Positions 9,101 to 16,429 of a stretch of DNA of 64,000 nt are shown in pieces (position 1 is the stretch's first letter; the number at the start of each line of letters is the position of its first letter). Both the position numbers and the translations under genes were made by a program. The notes under the pieces were generated by a model. It had not been told where the DNA came from and did no database searches. It saw nothing but the letters and a program-made list of their open reading frames with translations. This DNA comes from Blastopirellula sediminis (lineage in GTDB: Bacteria; Planctomycetota; Planctomycetia; Pirellulales; Pirellulaceae). The stretch is from assembly GCF_020966755.1 (NCBI RefSeq), contig NZ_JAJKFT010000010.1, positions 3,250,720 to 3,314,719 of the forward strand, in the 5' to 3' direction.

Positions 9101-9460
9101 GCTGGCGGCGGCGTCTTCTCCTTGCGGAACGCTGACCAGGTCGAGTGCGACCATGCCGACGAAGAGGCTCAAGTGGAGGATCAGGCTGAGGATGATCGAC
9201 AACTGAATGCCGCGGCGGATCGAACGCTGCTCCGAGAACTTGACGAGCCCTAGACCCAGCAGCAGCATCAACGGCGCCAGCGCCATGTAGAACTTGGCGT
9301 TGAAGTACCACTGCGGATGGTCCCAATCGAACAACGCCAGACTGACCGCCCCGTAGTAGCCTGCCAACAGCGCAAGCGAACCGTAGACTGGCCAACTCCG
9401 CTCTTCCCAGGAGTTCGTCTCGCCGCGATTCGATTTTCGTGGGCGTTTCGTGTCGGACAT
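6173..9460 (-). CDS. Giant membrane protein with low-complexity linker and C-terminal prenyltransferase/cyclase-fold domain
   Basis: 1095 residues. Three hydrophobic helices lie in the first 115 residues (PVYGSLALLAGYYGAVSLAL, FYMALAPLMLLLGLGLV, LSIILSLILHLSLFVGMVAL). About 600 low-complexity residues follow: Gln/Glu/Arg/Ala/Ser-rich to about 430, then Gly/Ser-rich to about 680. From about residue 740 the sequence contains alpha/alpha-toroid repeats of the squalene-cyclase/prenyltransferase superfamily (GLAFLARHQMPNGSW, GLNFLIENQQENGDLY, AINFITASQDKTVGAWRY). The cyclase DXDD signature is not obvious, so it may be a binding domain. It starts 5 bp after the exbD stop, a pairing known from planctomycetes. 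This suggests a TonB-like energised envelope partner, but that role is inference. Confidence 0.85.
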   Translation of the reverse strand: MSDTKRPRKSNRGETNSWEERSWPVYGSLALLAGYYGAVSLALFDWDHPQWYFNAKFYMALAPLMLLLGLGLVKFSEQRSIRRGIQLSIILSLILHLSLFVGMVALDLVSVPQGEDAAASRRQARRDPVILPDYHPSQWDSTSDTEHDYERPVEAEEAKPDQKELERKQIDPQQPSRENQPTVDPEMERQATPNTPTKVARQEQAPAETLEQMPSKLSRNSVEMEKRELQPEQIEVQRQSDPQQPQTSAAVAEMSRQQNSTTQSRQESQVEAAASTAAQMNRRDTSQQQPQLAASSAPLQRQSAEPTLSSSAQALAVQRMTDQQVAPSAQQTSSARSSAAQAASSPQQSQVASANSAAALQRSAMTRAESATSTANQIAPASAAQIAKASSAPSSPAASLFAEQLDYAAEAGSRNPSQLSSASTSIGRSSAGAGAGDDSAAGEMLGGVELGVVRIASNGSLRRASSDGAPSLQSALTGGGQSGGMSGRSGGGLTPGASASLEGEVAGAGMRSNNGSGNADGPQLASGSNGGMTEIGRQQASGVPGGSSMGSADGVTGGLGTSGLTGGAIGSRAGSGESGSGESLAATASSGGSAFGRSGGSGSGPSTVMIAGDAPGMGGDSIRRTPTGGGLAGGSLAPGSAGPSIERRGAGISSIVKANAAEGAGGLGDRMSPVVGTVARRQSNDTPQLAINMTQFPVRASRSGLPQISSAIAMPTEAFRRRMMREEEGGEGADGPSPEVREAIERGLAFLARHQMPNGSWSLKNFPLTQPDHAAAYSHERSKMDSDTAATGLALLAFMGAGYHHLDDKYQNEVRKGLNFLIENQQENGDLYVRMDEASNSNAWLYSHGIASIALCEAYGMTQDANLRDPSQKAINFITASQDKTVGAWRYLPEVGGDTSVSGWMTMALKSGQLAGLDTSPQTFSGINRWLSRAAYQPEGGALFVYNPDAVNDEKQRHGRYPSKTMTAVGLLMRLYMGSNRDTEVMQKGAEHLLANLPENGSRTSPQRDTYYWYYATQVMFHMKGEYWQAWNNRLEPMLVESQVVDGPLNGSWEPEGDIPDRWGAYAGRIYVTTMNLLSLEVHHRHLPLYEDAAK

Positions 9461-9465
9461 GGATG

Positions 9466-9888
9466 TCAGTCGATCCGCTCCGGTGCGGACGTCGTTAACG
9501 AATAGTTCGTCAGGTGAACCTTATTACACGCGTTCATGACGCTGACCGGAAACTCCAGTCGGCATCGGCGGTCGGCGCGAATGATGACCGCCGCGTCCGG
9601 GTTATTGGCGGCGGTCTGTTGCAACATGTTTTCAAGCTGCTCGAGCGTGACGAAATCGCCTCGCACGTGGTACTTGCCGTCGGCGTCAATGTTGACGATC
9701 AGCTCCCGCGGCTGGGCGATCAGCGGCTGCGCCTCGCTGGCGGCCGGCAGCGCTACGTCCAGCTTGTAGTCTTCTTCGTCGAACCGCGTCATCACCATAA
9801 AGAAGACGAGCAGCAGGAAGACGACGTCGATCAACGGAGTGATGTTCAACGCCAGCAGAGCGTTGCTTTTTTTGACTTTAACCGCCAT
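9466..9888 (-). CDS. exbD: ExbD/TolR-family proton-channel subunit
   Basis: 140 residues, the usual ExbD length. A basic N-terminus (MAVKVKK) is followed by one membrane helix (LNITPLIDVVFLLLVFFMVM) in which Asp21 is at the conserved proton-carrying position of ExbD/TolR. The periplasmic domain has PRELIVNIDADGKYHVRG and the AVIIRADRRCRLEFPVSVMN strand typical of the family. No exbB/tolQ lies beside it; upstream is a 153-bp gap and an FAD oxidoreductase. The only TolQ homologue in the window is about 38 kb away. The stop is 5 bp before the next gene, so the two are probably translationally coupled. Confidence 0.9.
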   Translation of the reverse strand: MAVKVKKSNALLALNITPLIDVVFLLLVFFMVMTRFDEEDYKLDVALPAASEAQPLIAQPRELIVNIDADGKYHVRGDFVTLEQLENMLQQTAANNPDAAVIIRADRRCRLEFPVSVMNACNKVHLTNYSLTTSAPERID

Positions 9889-10041
9889 GGGCGAGCGACT
9901 ACTGCGTTTTGGTGGGGCGCAAAGGTTGGATCGATCCGCGCAAATGGGATCCTACTGATTGTCGCAACAGCCTGCGGAATGAGCAAGGTTTTGTGAAGAC
10001 CGATCGTTGAAAGTTATAAGCTTTCGCCGAATTAACGGCCC

Positions 10042-11898
10042 TTACTGGGAGTCCTGGGCAATTTGGAAAGCTGCCCGAATGAAATCCCCTCGCGTAGCGG
10101 AGGCCGAGAGCGCGTCGCCGGAGACCTGATTCTTCGCCGCCAGCGTCAGCCAAGTGCTACGCAACGCATCGTCCAGCGGACGGTCCAACTCGGCGGAGTG
10201 ACGCGGGAAGGCGTAGTAATATTGTCCGCGCAGATGCTTCCCGCGCTTCCCATATTGGTCGGCAGGAATCGAATCGAGGCCATGCAGTCCGCCGAGCGAT
10301 CCCCACCACTGCACGGCGGCAAAGTCGGCATGGTCGCGGGGGACGTCGGTCACATAGATCGTGGCGGCGCCATCGGCATGCAGTTGTTGGCGAATTGCGG
10401 CCGGATCGACTTGTTGGACCGGTTCGTTTTCGTCGATCGCAATTGTCGCGGCAACGCCGGCCGCTTCTCCGAGCGACGCCCAGATCGGCTCCAGCCGCAG
10501 CGCGCAGAACCCAACGTGCGACGCCGACATCGCGCAGGGGACCAACAGGTTGGGATGCTCTTTCGGGAGGATCACGCCGTACGGAATCTGATAGGGGGCG
10601 GCCAACTGGTAGAACTCGCCGGTATGCTTGCCGCCGATAGTCGGACCTTCGTGATCGGTTCCGTGGCAGTTCGGTCCGTAGTCCCCCATCGCGATCGAGT
10701 CCGGCACAAAGCGACTGCGGACGTCGTTTCCTTCCTGGCTGACGTAATCCTGGGTGAAGACTTTCGCCCCTTTCATGCGGCGAGCTTCCCGGACGTAAAG
10801 CTGGACCGGCAGATGATGGTTGTCGACAAACTCGTCGCGGCAGAGGCCGAACTCGCGAGCCCCTTTCTGAATCTCGGCTGGCACTTCGCTGTCGTTTTGC
10901 AAGAAGTAGAGCATGCCGACATTGTGGCGGACATGGGCGGCGAAGATATCGGCCCGCGTCTTGGCGTCGCCGTTCGGCCAGGCGTTATTGATCTGCGGCA
11001 GCGAAAGACGGACGACTCCGCGCGACATGTCGTTGATGTCGAACTTGCCGTTCGGGAGGTTGGGATCTTGGACTTTGTAGATCGCCGTCGTCGTATGCCC
11101 TTCGGTCATCCGGTGCATCGCAGCGGTCAGCTTGCCGCTTTCCAACAACTTTAATAAGGGGAGGAAGTCGTTGCGGTCATACCCTTCGGGCGGCTCGGGA
11201 TAGACCCGGTTCTCCGGCTGGTCGGTGAAGGTCAAACGGAAGTTGTATCCTTGGACGCAATCGTCCGCTTCGTCCGGCGCCAGCGACTCGCCGTACTCTT
11301 GCTTTCCTTCGCGACCAACGGCGAACGGAACGCCGGCGGCGGCCATCAGGTCACCTTCGTACGTGCCGTCGACGAAGACTTTGCCGTAGGCGGTGATCTT
11401 TTCGCCTTGAGGATTGCGAAGCGTTACCGACCGAATCGTATGATCGTCAGCCACGTCAACTTGATCGAGCGGATGTTCGGTCAACAAGGTAACGCTCGGC
11501 AGTTCGGCCAGCATCTGTTGATAAACCAACAAGTTCACCTTCGGCTCCCCATGGGTCCCGCCGAGCGACGTTTTCACCTGCGGCGAATCGGCGCCGTATT
11601 TCTCGGTGTAGTAGGCCATAACCCGATCGTTGAATTCTTTGTAGGCGCCGGTTAGCGCCTCGAAGCAGTGGAAGTCGGGATGGGAAAGTCCGTTGGTCAC
11701 CAGGCCGCCAAATCGGGAGGTCGGTTCGACCAGCAGGACCGACTTACCGGCTCGACCGGCAGTGACCGCGGTAGCAATTCCGCACGGGGTGGCGCCAATG
11801 ACAATTACGTCGTAGCGATTCGATGGCTCTTTGGCGGCGGCCCCTGTCAGAGAAAAAAGGAACGCGGCGAGCATTGCGATGGGGACGAATCGATTCAT
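10042..11898 (-). CDS. Secreted FAD-dependent oxidoreductase (FAD_oxidored family)
   Basis: 618 residues with signal peptide (MNRFVPIAMLAAFLFSLTG, cleavage near AAA-KE). A Rossmann FAD-binding start follows at about residues 28-60 (YDVIVIGATPCGIATAVTAG, then SVLLVEP), where GATPCG replaces the usual GxGxxG. The FGGLVTNGLSH segment and later KVFVDGTYEGDLMAAAGVPF and GRE are characteristic of the PF12831 family, annotated in planctomycetes and Bacteroidetes as xanthan-lyase-like or sugar oxidoreductases. The C-terminal part has the LVPCAMSASHVGFCALRLEP region of the same family. It is probably exported with cofactor and acts on a carbohydrate; substrate is not evident. It has 153 bp to the downstream exbD and no clear operon partner. 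Confidence 0.85.
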   Translation of the reverse strand: MNRFVPIAMLAAFLFSLTGAAAKEPSNRYDVIVIGATPCGIATAVTAGRAGKSVLLVEPTSRFGGLVTNGLSHPDFHCFEALTGAYKEFNDRVMAYYTEKYGADSPQVKTSLGGTHGEPKVNLLVYQQMLAELPSVTLLTEHPLDQVDVADDHTIRSVTLRNPQGEKITAYGKVFVDGTYEGDLMAAAGVPFAVGREGKQEYGESLAPDEADDCVQGYNFRLTFTDQPENRVYPEPPEGYDRNDFLPLLKLLESGKLTAAMHRMTEGHTTTAIYKVQDPNLPNGKFDINDMSRGVVRLSLPQINNAWPNGDAKTRADIFAAHVRHNVGMLYFLQNDSEVPAEIQKGAREFGLCRDEFVDNHHLPVQLYVREARRMKGAKVFTQDYVSQEGNDVRSRFVPDSIAMGDYGPNCHGTDHEGPTIGGKHTGEFYQLAAPYQIPYGVILPKEHPNLLVPCAMSASHVGFCALRLEPIWASLGEAAGVAATIAIDENEPVQQVDPAAIRQQLHADGAATIYVTDVPRDHADFAAVQWWGSLGGLHGLDSIPADQYGKRGKHLRGQYYYAFPRHSAELDRPLDDALRSTWLTLAAKNQVSGDALSASATRGDFIRAAFQIAQDSQ

Positions 11899-12302
11899 CG
11901 GTAGGTTCTCTATGTAGGGGCGTCGGCGAGGGAGTGCGGGGGCAGTTCAGGAGAGGGTGTTCATGTAGGAATCAAAACATGTGGTTGCCTTTTGCTCATG
12001 ATCTTCGCTAGCTGTTGCTCGTTTCCTAATCGATGTGGTTGCTTGGTAGCCAAGCAACGTATCGACATGCAATTACGCCCGTGGATTTCGCGGTTAAATT
12101 GCCAGAGCGACCTGCAAAGATTTCAGAATAACAGAAACCGAACAACCGTTCATACAACTGCCGTTAAATGGCATTCTACGGATTCGCGGTGAACGTAGCC
12201 GACAAACTAAATCCGGCTGATACGAAACCTTCTCACTTTTTCGCGATCCCTATTCAAATTCATCCCGTAAGCGTCTTAACGCGGGTCATGTAGAACGAAT
12301 TG
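11899..12302. other. Intergenic region between divergent genes, with one hairpin
   Basis: About 400 bp without a plausible gene. It contains a perfect 9-bp inverted repeat, gttgcttgg-tag-ccaagcaac, at 12038-12058, with no T tract, so it is not a terminator. It lies about 245 bp upstream of the sigma-54 promoter of opgG, which is within the range of an enhancer-binding protein site, but this is only a suggestion. The rest is AT-richer than the flanking genes, as expected for promoter DNA. Confidence 0.5.
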
Positions 12303-12318
12303 TGGCACGACTCTTGCT
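12303..12318 (+). promoter_or_regulatory. Sigma-54 (RpoN) -24/-12 promoter of the opgG operon
   Basis: The sequence TGGCACGACTCTTGCT matches the sigma-54 consensus TGGCACG-N4-TTGC(A/T) at every defined position. The GG at 12304-12305 and GC at 12316-12317 have the required 12-base offset. Transcription would start near 12329, leaving a leader of about 27 bases before the opgG ATG at 12356. This also argues against the GTG at 12302 as start. Activation would need an AAA+ enhancer-binding protein, which is not seen in this window. Confidence 0.85.
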
Positions 12319-12355
12319 CTTAGAGCGGCGAACTCTCAGGAACGGAGTAGTTTCC

Positions 12356-13930
12356 ATGGCGTCTTTTCTAAAACAAATTGATACATGCGCTTTCCGCCGC
12401 ATCTTGCGGAACGGTTGCCAATGTCTATTGGCAGTGCTGGCGGTCGTTTACTGCCAGGCGGAAGCGCGGTCCGATCAACGCTTCTTCGGCATCGCCGCAG
12501 GCGAAGCGGCCGACGTTTCCCCACGGTTTCAGCAGTTGTGGGAGAAGGTCGAGACGCGGAAGTTCGGCCAAGACGCCTACCCAATCGTCAACTACGGTCC
12601 CTTAGCGGAACTTGGTTATGACGAATTTCGCAAGATTGTATTTGATCCTGACAAAAAGCAGTGGGCGGATAGTCCTACCGACTGGCGCCTCGACTATTTT
12701 CATCCGGGTTATATCTTCCGCGAATGCGTTCGATTAAACGAATTTAAGAACGCCGACGGCGCCGCCGAACCGGTTGAGTTTGATACGAGTCTCTACGAAT
12801 ACCATCAAGGCGTCATCGACCCCAATCACCTGAAAGGGGATCCGATCGGCTACGCCGGCTTTCGGTTGTGGAATCACCTGGAAGAAGGAAAGCCGATTTC
12901 GGAAGTGATCGCGTTTTTGGGCGCGAGTTACTTTCGTGCGGTTGCGGCCGACACCGTTTACGGCGCGTCGACGCGCGGCTTGGCGATTGATTGCGGATCT
13001 CCCAAGGGAGAAGAGTTCCCCATCTTTCGTGAGTTTTGGTTAGAGAAACCGACCAATAACAAAACCGCGACCGTTTACGCCTGGCTCGATAGCAAAAGTG
13101 TAAACGGGTTGTACCAGTTCAAAGTTACTCCGGGCGAGTGGACGAAGATCGAAGTTCGCGCTCGGCTGTTGGCTCGCAATGACATTGAGAAGTTGGGCGT
13201 CGCGCCGATCACCAGCATGTGGACTTGGGGCGATGGTCAAGCGCCGCCGGAAGGTCAGGAGTTTCGTCCGGAAGTTCATGACTCGGATGGTCTGTTGGCG
13301 GAGTCGGTTACCGGCGAATGGTTGTTCCGACCGGTTCGCAATCCCAGCGCAACCCGACTTTCCGCGTTCTACTTGCCTGGAGTGAAAGGTTTCGGCCTGC
13401 TGCAGCGCGATCGCGACGTAAAAAATTACAAAGACCAAGAAGCGAACTATCATCGACGACCCACCGTTTGGATACGTCCTAAGGCGGCGTTTCCGGCAGG
13501 AAGAATTGAGCTGTTGGAAATCGAGTCGCCGGGCGAATGGATCGATAATCTGGCTTCTTTTTGGGCGCCAGAAGAGCCGATACGATGCGGCGATGTGGTT
13601 GAGTTGGCGTACTCCATCGACTTCGGCCCAGGCGATCCGCCTGAGCATGTCGGCGGAAAGGTGGCGGACTCGCATATCGAACGACAGGAGAACGGCGACG
13701 TGAAGTTCACGTTGTCGTTCACCGGGGTGAAGCCGGACGCGAAGCCTGAATTGATGATTGAGACGGAGCTTCCGTTAGAAAGTCGCACGGAGGTGGTCCA
13801 GCAGGGGGACCGCTATATCGCGACTTTTACCACGGCCAGCATGCCTGGGGCGAACCGGGAAATTCGCGCCTGTCTGAAGGATGGATCCGATTACCTTAGT
13901 GAAACATGGAGTTATCAATGTCAACCGTGA
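12356..13930 (+). CDS. opgG: Periplasmic glucan biosynthesis protein OpgG (MdoG)
   Basis: 524 residues. ATG at 12356 is preceded by GGAG at 8 bases and begins a signal peptide (KQIDTCAFRRILRNG, then CLLAVLAVVYCQAEA). The mature protein carries OpgG hallmarks: YGPLAELGYDEFRKIVFDP, WRLDYFHPGYIFRECVRLNE, GYAGFRLWNHLEE, FLGASYFRAV, YGASTRGLAIDCG and EEFPIFREFWLEKP. A second domain (LSFTGV, SRTEVVQ) matches the C-terminal immunoglobulin-like domain. OpgG acts in the periplasm on the beta-glucan backbone made by OpgH. Length fits the family (about 510). Its 3' end overlaps the next gene by 13 bp, and opgH follows, so this is one operon behind the sigma-54 promoter. Confidence 0.95.
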   Translation: MASFLKQIDTCAFRRILRNGCQCLLAVLAVVYCQAEARSDQRFFGIAAGEAADVSPRFQQLWEKVETRKFGQDAYPIVNYGPLAELGYDEFRKIVFDPDKKQWADSPTDWRLDYFHPGYIFRECVRLNEFKNADGAAEPVEFDTSLYEYHQGVIDPNHLKGDPIGYAGFRLWNHLEEGKPISEVIAFLGASYFRAVAADTVYGASTRGLAIDCGSPKGEEFPIFREFWLEKPTNNKTATVYAWLDSKSVNGLYQFKVTPGEWTKIEVRARLLARNDIEKLGVAPITSMWTWGDGQAPPEGQEFRPEVHDSDGLLAESVTGEWLFRPVRNPSATRLSAFYLPGVKGFGLLQRDRDVKNYKDQEANYHRRPTVWIRPKAAFPAGRIELLEIESPGEWIDNLASFWAPEEPIRCGDVVELAYSIDFGPGDPPEHVGGKVADSHIERQENGDVKFTLSFTGVKPDAKPELMIETELPLESRTEVVQQGDRYIATFTTASMPGANREIRACLKDGSDYLSETWSYQCQP

Positions 13931-14328
13931 TTGAGCCTCAGTCGCTGGCTGACTCGCAAGTCGTGCTCGCACGACGAGCGTTGCTGCGGTACGTCGTCGC
14001 CAATGGGATCGACGATCCGGAGCAAGCAGTTCAGACGACGCGTGAACTGATTGAAGTTGCGCTGTACCAGATTCCCGCCGACCTCGTCGGACGTGAGCGC
14101 ACTCGCGCGATTATCTACTACGGAATTCAGGAGTTCGGGAACCGACCGGAGTCGCGGTTCCTCGACGTCGAACGGCTGTCGGCCGTGCCGAACGAGGCTG
14201 GTTCGCCGATGCGGATGCAAGATCTGCACGAACCGCCGATCGTCGTGAATCCCGACTTTTATTTGGCCGCCTGGCGACGCACGCAGGACGTCGTCCGCCA
14301 ATTGGCCTTGTCGATGCGGATGCTGTAA
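13918..14328 (+). CDS. Small protein of unknown function between opgG and opgH
   Basis: 136 residues from ATG at 13918, inside the end of opgG, so translation is probably coupled. Sequence is soluble and largely helical: LADSQVVLARRALLRYVVA, DDPEQAVQTTRELIEVALYQ, then FLAAWRR-like and VVRQLALSMRML at the C-terminus. It has no signal peptide, membrane helix or metal motif. I do not recognise the family. Position within an opgG-opgH operon suggests a cytoplasmic accessory or regulator of glucan synthesis, for example one touching the OpgH cytoplasmic domain; that is inference from context. An 80-bp gap separates it from opgH. Confidence 0.75.
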   Translation: MSTVIEPQSLADSQVVLARRALLRYVVANGIDDPEQAVQTTRELIEVALYQIPADLVGRERTRAIIYYGIQEFGNRPESRFLDVERLSAVPNEAGSPMRMQDLHEPPIVVNPDFYLAAWRRTQDVVRQLALSMRML

Positions 14329-14407
14329 GAGACGCCTTGGGCCGCGTAACGACAGGCAGTCGCCGCTCGCCAAATCGACCTTCAGGGGCAGAGAGACGTA
14401 GGTTGTT

Positions 14408-16417
14408 GTGGAATCTTCCGAACCGAAAAACACATTTACGCAACCGACCCAATCGGTTGCGCAAAAATATCCCAAGGCGCTGATCATTTCGATCGCGCTC
14501 TCGGTGAGCGCGTTGATGACGTGGCTGTTTCTCGACATCTCCGCCGCCGACGGCGGACTCGGTCCGATCGACGCAGCGGCAGGCGCCTTCTTCGCTTTGC
14601 TCACCGGTTGGCTCGGCTATGGGATCGGAATGTCGATCGTCGGCCATCTGCTTCCGGCGCCTCAAGCGGCTGATGTCGTACCCATTTCGCCGGACGAGCT
14701 GGCCAAGCTACCTTCCACCGCGATTTTGGTTCCCGTTTATAACGAGTCGCCGCGTCGCGTCGCCGCTGGCGTTCGTGCGATGCGCGAGGAGTTGGCCAAG
14801 ATCGGCGGTGGGGAAACGTTCGAGTTCTTCCTGCTGAGCGATACGACCAACCCGGACGTCGCCGCTGAGGAAGAAGCGGTTTGGCTGGAGATGACTTACG
14901 ACGAAGCGAAGCCGTCGGTCTTTTATCGCCGCCGCCCTAAGAACATCGCTCGCAAGGCGGGGAACATCGCCGAGTTTTGCGAACGTTGGGGAGGTCGTTA
15001 CCGCTACCTGATCGTTCTCGACGCCGACAGTCTGATGACCGCCGAGACGCTCGTCGAGATGGTTCGCCGCATGGAGCAAGATGAGCGGGTCGCACTGATT
15101 CAAGTTCCGCCCCGGCCGATCAACGGCGCGTCGCTGTTGGCTCGCGCTCAGCAGTTTGCCGCCGCAACTTATGGCAGCGGATTCTTGCGCGGCTATCGTC
15201 ACTGGTGCGGAGACGCCGCCAACTATTGGGGACACAACGCGATCATCCGGACGCGCGCTTTCATTCAACATTGCGGGCTCCCCGTTCTGCCAGGCGAACG
15301 TCCCTTGGGGGGCGAAATCCTGAGCCATGACTTTGTCGAAGCCGCCCTGCTCCGCCGCGCCGATTGGAAGGTGCACATTGCGGATGACCTGGGTGGAAGC
15401 TACGAAGAGACGCCCGGCTCGGTCCTCGACTACTTGCAGCGCGATCAGCGCTGGTGCCAGGGAAACCTGCAGCACCTCAACTTCCTGGTCCGTTGTCCGC
15501 TGCCGCTGACGAATCGTTGGCACTTGATCTGCGGCGCGTTTTCGTACTTGGCCAGTCCGTTGTGGTTGGCGTTTGTGGTGCTGCAACTGGCGCTATTGCT
15601 TAGCGTTACCGGTACCGAAGCGACTTCGCTGGGGATCAGCGCCTCGACCGCTTCGCTACTTCTGCTGGTTGGCACGTTAGTATTGTTGATGACCCCCAAG
15701 GTGCTGGCTGTTACCGACTTCATTATGTCTACGCCAATCGAACGGCGTCGGCCCGCTCGCTCGATTTGGATCGACGCGGCGCTGGAGACGGTCGCTTCGA
15801 CGTTGTTCGCGCCGCTGCTGATGTGGTTCCACACGCAGTTCGTGGTGGCGACCTTGCGAGGACGGCGCGTCGAATGGAACGCCCAAAATCGCGGCGATGT
15901 GAATCTAACCTGGGAAGACGCCTGGGCGGTTGGTTGGAAGTTGGCGGTGATGGGCGCCGTTTCGGCGGTCTTGATTTGGGTGGCCAACCCGACCGCGCTC
16001 ATTTGGTTCTCACCACTTTTGGCCAGTTGGCTTGGCGCGGCGCCGTTGATCTTGATGCTCAGCTCGCCGCAGTTCGGTCGTTGGCTGAAAAGCCGGGATC
16101 GTCTGGTGATCCGCGAAGAGACGCACCCGACCGACGTGATGCGTCGGCAGCAAGAGTACTTCGATCTGCCGGTTCCGAGCGAAGAAGCGACCTTGGAACG
16201 ACTGGTACGCGATCCCCACGCGATGGCGGCGCATATCGCCATCGCCCAGTTGAGCGTCGATCCGCACAGCGACTTGCCGGTTAGTGAGCAATCGCTGGAA
16301 GAGATGACGATGGACGAACGCCGGGCGCTGTTGGTGGACGCCGACAAGCTGCGGCAGGCGCACGCCAGTTACTGGGCCGAACGCCTGCTGGCGGACGTCG
16401 AAGCTCGCGTTCGCTAA
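14408..16417 (+). CDS. opgH: Glucan glucosyltransferase OpgH (MdoH)
   Basis: 669 residues from a GTG start. Two membrane helices at about 24-44 and 57-80 precede a GT2 domain: ILVPVYNESPRRVAAGVRAM, FFLLSDTTNPDVA, YRRRPKNIARKAGNIAEF, LIVLDADSLM (the DxD site), AANYWGHNAIIRT, EILSHDFVEAALLRR, then QRDQRWCQGN, the QxxRW motif of processive glycosyltransferases. Further helices follow at about 370-430, 455-480 and 515-560. These are diagnostic of OpgH, which polymerises UDP-glucose into beta-1,2-glucan and moves it across the membrane. It is shorter than proteobacterial OpgH (about 850), mainly at the N-terminus. It is the last gene of the operon and ends 12 bp from a convergent gene. Confidence 0.95.
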   Translation: MESSEPKNTFTQPTQSVAQKYPKALIISIALSVSALMTWLFLDISAADGGLGPIDAAAGAFFALLTGWLGYGIGMSIVGHLLPAPQAADVVPISPDELAKLPSTAILVPVYNESPRRVAAGVRAMREELAKIGGGETFEFFLLSDTTNPDVAAEEEAVWLEMTYDEAKPSVFYRRRPKNIARKAGNIAEFCERWGGRYRYLIVLDADSLMTAETLVEMVRRMEQDERVALIQVPPRPINGASLLARAQQFAAATYGSGFLRGYRHWCGDAANYWGHNAIIRTRAFIQHCGLPVLPGERPLGGEILSHDFVEAALLRRADWKVHIADDLGGSYEETPGSVLDYLQRDQRWCQGNLQHLNFLVRCPLPLTNRWHLICGAFSYLASPLWLAFVVLQLALLLSVTGTEATSLGISASTASLLLLVGTLVLLMTPKVLAVTDFIMSTPIERRRPARSIWIDAALETVASTLFAPLLMWFHTQFVVATLRGRRVEWNAQNRGDVNLTWEDAWAVGWKLAVMGAVSAVLIWVANPTALIWFSPLLASWLGAAPLILMLSSPQFGRWLKSRDRLVIREETHPTDVMRRQQEYFDLPVPSEEATLERLVRDPHAMAAHIAIAQLSVDPHSDLPVSEQSLEEMTMDERRALLVDADKLRQAHASYWAERLLADVEARVR

Positions 16418-16429
16418 AGCTGCGACCGA

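Noticed and set aside
9899-10153. Minus-strand open frame in the gap before exbD
   Set aside because: It overlaps the end of the FAD oxidoreductase in another frame and is Arg/Ser-rich without recognisable features.
12302-12355. GTG start for opgG at 12302
   Set aside because: It overlaps the sigma-54 promoter, whose start point lies downstream; the ATG at 12356 has GGAG and begins the signal peptide.
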